A stretch of DNA of 64,000 nt, taken from positions 186,001 to 250,000 of the forward strand of contig CAVQZA010000013.1 of the NCBI GenBank assembly GCA_963718355.1. Reading direction: 5' to 3'. The notes below the pieces were generated by a model, which saw only the letters and a program-made list of their open reading frames with translations, did no database searches and was not told the DNA's origin. The stretch comes from CAVQZA01 sp963718355 (GTDB taxonomy: Bacteria > Actinomycetota > Thermoleophilia > Gaiellales > Gaiellaceae). The position numbers and the translations under genes were made by a program. Numbering within the stretch: the stretch's first letter is position 1; every line of letters begins with the position of its first letter. Positions 59,052 through 64,000 of the stretch are shown here, one piece after another.

Positions 59052-59846
59052 ATGTGCGGAATCGCGGGATATAGCCTCGCCGACACCAGCACGACTGACC
59101 GGACCCTCGCGGCCCAGGCACTTCTGGCCGGGATCGCCGAGCGCGGCGCCGACGCGGTTGGATATGCCTTCCGCCGCTCCGAGGAACCGATCCATGTCCA
59201 CAAGCAGCGCTCCGGTGCGAGCGCGCTCCTCGACGAGATCGTCGTTCCGGAGGGCGCCACGCAGGTTCTCGTTCACGTCCGCGACTACACCAAGGGCCAT
59301 CCGACGATCGCGGCCAACAACCATCCGATCCGCCACGGCGCGATCGTCGGGATCCACAACGGCCTGATCACGAACGACGACATGCTTCTGGCCGAGCACG
59401 GGATCGACCGGGCCGATCCGGAGATGACCGTCGACTCCGAGGTGATCTTCGCGCTCGCCGAGCGCTCCGGCTCCACGCCGCGCGCGTTCGAGCGGCTGCA
59501 CGGCTCGATGGCGACCGCCTGGCTCGACGAGCGCGAGCCCGGGCTTCTCTTTGCCGCGCGTGGCGTCGGCCGCCCGCTGTGGCTCGGTCGCGGGCGCCAC
59601 GAGCTGTTCTTCGCCTCGACGCGCGAAGCGCTCGGGGTCGTCGAGCGCACGCTCGCGATCGGCCTGAGGAAGAGCCAGCTCGGCGAGGGCCGCATCATCG
59701 CGATCGCCGGCGGGCGCGTCGTGCGTACCGAGCGGTTCTCGCCGGACCGGACGTTCACCGAGGAGTCGCTGCCGTCTGTGCGCACGCCGCACGAGGGTGC
59801 GTTCTGCCTGCAGCGCCTGTCGACGATCGCCGGCCTCGCGGCCTAG
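59052..59846 (+). CDS. class II glutamine amidotransferase (Ntn glutaminase domain) protein
   Basis: 264 residues from ATG 59052, chosen because the next codon is the catalytic Cys (MCGIAGYSLADTSTTDRTLA), as Ntn processing requires. VHVRDYTKGHPTIAANNHPI and VGIHNGLITNDDMLLAEHGI are the glutaminase motifs (R-x-x-T-x-G, N-H-P, N-G). No synthetase or PRTase domain follows, so it is a stand-alone glutaminase-type protein whose acceptor domain may be a partner protein. Confidence 0.85.
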   Translation: MCGIAGYSLADTSTTDRTLAAQALLAGIAERGADAVGYAFRRSEEPIHVHKQRSGASALLDEIVVPEGATQVLVHVRDYTKGHPTIAANNHPIRHGAIVGIHNGLITNDDMLLAEHGIDRADPEMTVDSEVIFALAERSGSTPRAFERLHGSMATAWLDEREPGLLFAARGVGRPLWLGRGRHELFFASTREALGVVERTLAIGLRKSQLGEGRIIAIAGGRVVRTERFSPDRTFTEESLPSVRTPHEGAFCLQRLSTIAGLAA

Positions 59847-60523
59847 GTAAGCACTCCGTCCGAGCGCACCTTGACGCCCTGGGCGCCGAGACGCTCCGCG
59901 ACGAGGAACTGAAAGGTCGACCAGGCGCCGCGGCGCGCGTCGAACATCCTGTAGACCTGCCATTCGGTGAGGAGCGCCGGGTCGGCCTTGCGCGCAGCGG
60001 CCCAGTCGGTGAACTTCGGCAGGCGTCCGAGGGTCTTCGCGAGTGCAACGCCCTGCTCGACCGCCCGCTCGAGCCTCTCCTCCCCCACCGGCACGTCGAA
60101 ACCGGCCTCGCGAAGCGCGGTCGTGAGCGATCCGAACGTGTGCCAGTAGAGCGATTTCGATGGCATCGTCGCGCGGTGCGCGTCGAGGTCCTTCGCTGTC
60201 GGGACGCGCCCGAGCTCCGCGCCGAGCTCACGCAGCAGCCCGAGCAGCTCAGCACGCGTCGCGAAGCGGCGCGGCACGAGCCCGGCGGCGCGCGTCGCGT
60301 TGTTCCAGCTCCCGAAGTGCTCGATCACGGTCTGCGGATGGACGTCGGTGTCCGGATCTGCCGCGAACTCCCGCATCGTCGGCGTGCGGCCGAGCCGACG
60401 CGCGCTCGCGGTCAGCGCGGCGAGGATCTGCTCGTCGCTGTAGCGCTTCCTGATCCCCGCCTGGAACGCCGCGAGAGCGTCTGAGTCGATCTCGGCGACG
60501 GCACGGAACGGGTTCTTGGCCAT
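59843..60523 (-). CDS. protein with three HNH-associated (homing endonuclease) repeats
   Basis: 226 residues. Three repeats of about 50 residues are visible, each with a Lys/Arg helix, a L-G-R-x-P turn and a F/H-G-S/T-W or similar ending: LTASARRLGRTPTMREFAAD with EHFGSWNNATRAAGL; LRELGAELGRVPTAKDLDAH with WHTFGSLTTALREAGF; LAKTLGRLPKFTDWAAARKA with MFDARRGAWSTFQF. The pattern is that of homing-endonuclease-associated repeats, but no HNH catalytic motif is present. A DNA-binding role is likely. Confidence 0.78.
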   Translation of the reverse strand: MAKNPFRAVAEIDSDALAAFQAGIRKRYSDEQILAALTASARRLGRTPTMREFAADPDTDVHPQTVIEHFGSWNNATRAAGLVPRRFATRAELLGLLRELGAELGRVPTAKDLDAHRATMPSKSLYWHTFGSLTTALREAGFDVPVGEERLERAVEQGVALAKTLGRLPKFTDWAAARKADPALLTEWQVYRMFDARRGAWSTFQFLVAERLGAQGVKVRSDGVLT

Positions 60524-60580
60524 GCCAAACAGAATAGAGCGCGCTGGACAAAACGCAAGTGCGGGCTAGCGCGGCGCTCT

Positions 60581-63358
60581 TTAGGACGCGGCGGCGACGA
60601 GACCCGGGCGGGACTTCTCCTCGCGCGGCGGCAGGCTCTCGACCGGGAGTATCCGCTCGAGGGCGCCCACGCACCGGGGGCAGAACTGGGATCCCGCCGC
60701 GCGTCGGAGCTCGGCGAGCGCCTCGGGGGCGGGCCGTGCGGCGCGGTAGATCCGCGTCGTGAGCATCGAGTCGAGCGCGTCGGCGACGTGGATGATGCGG
60801 GCGCCGAGCGGGATGTCCTCGCCCGAGAGGCCGTCCGGATAGCCGGTGCCGTCGAAGCGCTCGTGATGATGGCGGATCGCTGGGACGGCGTCGTTGAGGA
60901 AGCCGAGGCGATCGATGATCCGTGCGCCCTCGTCGGCGTGGCGCTGCATCAGCGCCCACTCGTCCTGCGTCAGGCTCGCGGGCTTGAGGAGGATCGCATC
61001 GGGGATCGCGAGCTTGCCGATGTCGTGGAAGAGCGCCGCGTGCCCGAGGAGGTCGAGCTCGGCCTGCGAGAGCTTCAGCTCGCGGCCGATCGCGAGCGCG
61101 AGCTGCTGGACGCGGCGCGAGTGGCCGGCGGTGTAGGCGTCGCGTGCGTCGACGGTGGCCGACAGCGACTCCATCGCGGCGGTCGAGCGCTCCTTGAGCA
61201 GCCGGTTTGCCTGCTCCAGCGACACGTTCTGGGTCTGGATCGTCTCGGCGGCCTGGCGGAGCTTCTGGGCGCTCTTCTGCGTGTGTGCGAGGTAGGCGTC
61301 TTGCGTCTTGCGCATCAGCAGCAGCGGCACCGCGAACACGGCCAGCGCGTACAAGCCGGCCGCCCCGTAGGCGATCCCCATCACGGCGCCGACGAAGCCG
61401 TAGACGATGTAGTGAGGCATCAGCCAGGCGAAGCGCTCCTTGAAGACCGCCCACCAGCGCTCGTGGCCTTCCATCGCGACGGCGAGGCTGACGAGCGACA
61501 TGTTGACCGCGAAGTACACGGCTCCAGCGGCCAGGCCGAGGATCGCGGTGGCGAGGTCGTGCCAGTGACCGGTGATGGAGGTCGCAGCCGAGAACACCGC
61601 TGCTGCGCCGAGCGAGGCGAACGTCAACGCGCCGATGTTGAAGAGCACGTTGTGCAGGGCCGAGCGACGGGCGCTCCACTCGACCACGGACGTCGTGACC
61701 GCGATCGCGAGCGCGGCGCGCGGACCGAAGAGAGCGGCGCCGGCAATCGCGCCGACGGCCGCGACCGAGATCGTCCCTTCGTCGAACTCGAGCGCGAGGG
61801 CCTGCCCGATCCCGACGAGCGCCACGATCGCGCAGAGGCCGAGAACGTCCTGGCTCTGCCCGAAGACGACGCCGAGGATGCCGGCGGCGATGCCGAGCAC
61901 GCTGACGAGGCCGACGAGCACCGCGAGCCGGGGCGAGAGCGAGAGGAAGCGCGGCCCGTGCATCGCGTGCGGCCGCGGATGGCGGCGCTCCGCGTCCGGC
62001 TTGATCTCGAGCGCGGCAGGGATTGGCGCGTGGTGCTCGCCGTCCTCCGGCACCGCGACGAGGCGCGCGGTGCGCTCGGCGGGCACGAGGAGGGGCTCGG
62101 AGCTGGCCCCGAGCACGCGGTTGCGGCCCTGGAGCTTCGCGCGGTAGACCGCGAGGTCGGCCTGGTGGATCAGCTCATTCGGATCTGTCCCGTCCTTCGG
62201 GTAGCCGGCGACGCCGATCGAGACGGTGGCGCGGATCGGCTCGCTCGAAGTCTCGACGTCGAAATGCCGCTCGGCGACCGCGCGACGGATCCGCTCGGCG
62301 ATCTCGAGCGCCTGCTCCGGCGGGGTCTCGGGAAGGAGGATCGAGAACTCCTCGCCGCCGAACCGCGCCGGGATGTCGTAGTGGCGCAGCTGCGCGCGGA
62401 ACACCTCGGCGATCCCCTTCAGAACCGCGTCGCCGGCGAGGTGGCCGTAGTTGTTGTTGATGTCGCGGAGCAGGTCGAGGTCGGCCATGATCAGCGACAG
62501 CGGCCGCTGGAAGCGTTCTGCACGCCCGAGCTCCTCCTGCAGCGAGAGCGCGAAGTGACGCGCGTTGAAGAGGCCGGTCTTCGGATCGACGCGCGCCTCG
62601 GCCTGCAGCGCCGGCACCGTCAGCGAGCGGTGGACGAGCAGGACGGGAGCGACGGCGAACGGTAGGAGCCACGGGTTCTCGAGCCAGAAATACGCGAACG
62701 CGACGCCGAGCGCCGCGAGCACGAGCTCGGTGGAGAGATTCTCGACGCTGAACAGGCCGGTCTCGCGGATCGAGTGCCCGAGCGCCAGATTCAGCATCAC
62801 GGCAAGGAGCGCATGGTTGATCACAACGAGGACGACGCTGGCGACCAGGCCGGCGACGGCAAGGCGGAGGTTCACGTTGGCGATTCGGCCGCTCTGCTCG
62901 ACCAGCTGGGCGGCCCCCCAGGCCGCCATGATCCCGATCGTGAAGTTCGCGATGTTGAACGTCTGAAGCTGCCAGCGGAATCGGTACTTCAGCCACTCCG
63001 GAATGTGCTGCACGAGCACGAGAAGCGGGAGGAGCTGCGGCGGCAGGAGCAGCGCCGCCGGCACGAGGAAGACGATCGTCGTATGGTACGACTGGTCGCT
63101 CGGCGTTCGGACCCGGAAGACCTGCGCGAGCGCGGCCGCGGACGCGAGGACGGCGAACGCGAACCAGCTCGACGTGCCCGGCAGCCGGTCGACGAACGGC
63201 AGCGTGACCGCCAATGCGCCCGCGAACACGAGCACCATGTAGGCGCGCGCGAGCAGCGACAGACTCTTGGCCTTGCGCGGCTCGTGCATCGAGTCGGGCG
63301 GAGTGCCTGTCGTGGAGAACAGGACGTCTTCGGGAGCCGCGGTCGTCACCGCTGCCAC
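60581..63358 (-). CDS. membrane GGDEF plus HD-GYP protein (c-di-GMP turnover)
   Basis: 925 residues from GTG 63358 (ATG 63289 is an alternative). Residues 30-250: about seven TM helices. GGDEF domain: VDPKTGLFNARHFALSLQEE, DLLRDINNNYGHLAGDAVLK, FGGEEFSILLPETP (active GGEEF). A second TM block (residues 460-690) precedes an HD-GYP domain: AYTAGHSRRVQQLALAIGRE, HAALFHDIGKLAIPDAILLK, RHHHERFDGTGYPDGLSGED (HD, GYP and partner His intact). Synthesis and degradation of c-di-GMP may both occur. A CPRC near the C-terminus is odd. Confidence 0.93.
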   Translation of the reverse strand: MAAVTTAAPEDVLFSTTGTPPDSMHEPRKAKSLSLLARAYMVLVFAGALAVTLPFVDRLPGTSSWFAFAVLASAAALAQVFRVRTPSDQSYHTTIVFLVPAALLLPPQLLPLLVLVQHIPEWLKYRFRWQLQTFNIANFTIGIMAAWGAAQLVEQSGRIANVNLRLAVAGLVASVVLVVINHALLAVMLNLALGHSIRETGLFSVENLSTELVLAALGVAFAYFWLENPWLLPFAVAPVLLVHRSLTVPALQAEARVDPKTGLFNARHFALSLQEELGRAERFQRPLSLIMADLDLLRDINNNYGHLAGDAVLKGIAEVFRAQLRHYDIPARFGGEEFSILLPETPPEQALEIAERIRRAVAERHFDVETSSEPIRATVSIGVAGYPKDGTDPNELIHQADLAVYRAKLQGRNRVLGASSEPLLVPAERTARLVAVPEDGEHHAPIPAALEIKPDAERRHPRPHAMHGPRFLSLSPRLAVLVGLVSVLGIAAGILGVVFGQSQDVLGLCAIVALVGIGQALALEFDEGTISVAAVGAIAGAALFGPRAALAIAVTTSVVEWSARRSALHNVLFNIGALTFASLGAAAVFSAATSITGHWHDLATAILGLAAGAVYFAVNMSLVSLAVAMEGHERWWAVFKERFAWLMPHYIVYGFVGAVMGIAYGAAGLYALAVFAVPLLLMRKTQDAYLAHTQKSAQKLRQAAETIQTQNVSLEQANRLLKERSTAAMESLSATVDARDAYTAGHSRRVQQLALAIGRELKLSQAELDLLGHAALFHDIGKLAIPDAILLKPASLTQDEWALMQRHADEGARIIDRLGFLNDAVPAIRHHHERFDGTGYPDGLSGEDIPLGARIIHVADALDSMLTTRIYRAARPAPEALAELRRAAGSQFCPRCVGALERILPVESLPPREEKSRPGLVAAAS

Positions 63359-63572
63359 ACCTGGAATCGGATCAAGAACCTCATTGCTGCCTAGCCGTTC
63401 TCCTCTCTCCGCCAGAGACGGAGGTCCGCAGGAACCGAGAGCACGGTCTTCCGCCGGAAGGTACGCCTACGGGTCGGCGCCCGGCATCCCCCATTCGGGG
63501 AAAGTGCCGGGCTCCGCGAAGAATCACCCGATAGGGGGACACCGGCGGATTGCTCCGCCGGGCCCGCTCTTC
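63359..63572 (-). promoter_or_regulatory. structured leader of the GGDEF/HD-GYP gene
   Basis: The 214-bp gap on the minus strand between the upstream subtilase stop and the gene start contains four stable hairpins: 63542-63561, 63479-63512 (outer GCCCGGCA/TGCCGGGC with an inner CCCC/GGGG), 63448-63460 (CTTCC/GGAAG) and 63407-63423 (CTCCG/CGGAG). It does not match the c-di-GMP-I or c-di-AMP riboswitch cores that I know. It may hold an uncharacterised regulatory RNA. Confidence 0.4.
63542..63561 (-). terminator. hairpin after the subtilase stop
   Basis: CCGGCGGA (63542-63549) and TCCGCCGG (63554-63561) form 8 bp around a 4-nt loop; on the minus strand the loop is GCAA. It lies 11 bp beyond the minus-strand stop at 63573. 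No T-tract follows, so it may be a terminator or the start of the leader RNA. Confidence 0.4.
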
Positions 63573-64000
63573 CTACTCGGCCCAGCTGGCCTCCGAGGCA
63601 GTCGCCTCGGACCAACTCGCGTCCGCCCAGCTCGCCTCGGACCAGCTCGCCGCGGACCAGCTGGCCTCTGACCAGCTCGCCTCGGCCCAGCTCGCCTCCG
63701 ACCAGCTCGCCTCGGCCCACGAAGCGTCAGCGTTGACCGCCTCCGACCAGCTCGCGGCACCGAAGACCTGCTGACCATTCGCCGGGTTCGCCGTGACGAA
63801 CGCGTCGAGGGCCGTGTTCGGGTTCGGCGGATCGGTCACCGCAGCAGCAGCCGCAGCATCGACCTCGCCGAGTCCGCCAGCAAGGTTCGGGTCGTTGAGC
63901 GACCGAGCCGAGAGCATGAGCGCGCCCTTGACCTGGTCAGGCGTCCAGTCGGGATGGAGCGCCAGCAGCTGCGCTGCGGCACCCGACACGACCGGGGTTG
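63573..64000 (-). CDS. subtilase (S8 family) C-terminal part with Trp-rich repeats, truncated at the window edge
   Basis: The frame is open to base 64000; the 5' part lies beyond the window. TPVVSGAAAQLLALHPDWTP resembles the region after the catalytic Ser (usually GTSMATPVVSGAAA), followed by QVKGALMLSARSL. From about residue 80 of the visible part, A-S-W-x-E pentapeptides (ASWSEA, ASWAEA, ASWADA and so on) repeat about 11 times, coded by ~15-bp DNA repeats (63580-63760). Such Ser-Trp-rich tails occur in other actinobacterial subtilases and may aid surface association. It ends in SEASWAE. Confidence 0.8.
   Translation of the reverse strand, partial: TPVVSGAAAQLLALHPDWTPDQVKGALMLSARSLNDPNLAGGLGEVDAAAAAAVTDPPNPNTALDAFVTANPANGQQVFGAASWSEAVNADASWAEASWSEASWAEASWSEASWSAASWSEASWADASWSEATASEASWAE

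Noticed and set aside
63359..63572. c-di-GMP-I or c-di-AMP riboswitch
   Set aside because: Key core sequences of both classes are not found on either strand; only generic hairpins are visible.

Overview
The window is high-GC, densely packed bacterial chromosome. It looks like an actinobacterium, most plausibly a deep-branching Thermoleophilia/Gaiellales-type lineage. The reasons are sepF-yggT-divIVA together, an FHA protein followed by a MerR regulator (the GarA-FtsR order), an RsiG-like protein, MurA with Asp at the fosfomycin cysteine position, ImuB-DnaE2 mutagenesis genes and many GTG/TTG starts. The lineage is inferred from gene content, not from a search.

Layout. 1-9.55 kb is mixed accessory genes: an FkbM methyltransferase fragment, a GH26-like secreted enzyme, a rhomboid protease, ComB, an M24 peptidase carrying two compensating frameshifts, and a selenocysteine-type AhpD/CMD protein read through an in-frame TGA. 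9.55-14.2 kb is an SOS mutasome operon, imuB-DUF6504-dnaE2, behind two LexA boxes. 14.2-21.1 kb has a glycosyltransferase, hydrolase, class V aminotransferase, HD protein, murA and a secreted subtilase. 21.2-28.5 kb is a long co-directional run: a degenerate HisB, RidA, a CCA-type nucleotidyltransferase, PgeF and YggS; then SepF, YggT, DivIVA, YggU, a DksA-type protein, LspA and RluD. 29.0-39.6 kb is the conserved block rpsB-tsf-pyrH-frr-uppS-cdsA-dxr-rseP-ispG-proS, followed by an HTH protein and an ANTAR protein.

39.6-46.2 kb is accessory: an alcohol dehydrogenase remnant, three secreted proteins (one with large internal DNA duplications), and a tRNA-Pro(GGG) followed by a chimera of tyrosinase and permease remnants. 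46.2-55.9 kb returns to housekeeping and regulation: a histidine kinase fragment, a GH99-like enzyme, a HutF-like deiminase, PgsA, a nucleotidyltransferase/phosphomannomutase-like fusion, RsiG-like, FHA and MerR proteins, and Apt. 56.0-57.05 kb has no gene but holds three copies of a ~198-bp structured repeat. 57.05-64 kb carries a DMT transporter, an RpoD-type sigma factor, a class II glutaminase-domain protein, an HNH-repeat protein, a GGDEF plus HD-GYP membrane protein with a structured leader, and the end of a subtilase with a Trp-rich repeat tail.

Functional links: cell-wall precursor synthesis (murA, uppS, dxr, ispG, pgeF) and division/polarity (sepF, divIVA) dominate the core. Cyclic-di-GMP turnover (60581-63358) and a candidate c-di-GMP-dependent anti-sigma factor (52978-53232) lie in the same window. 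The most notable single item is the TGA-containing AhpD-like gene at 5682-6284 with a SECIS-like hairpin whose loop matches the GGUC of E. coli fdhF.
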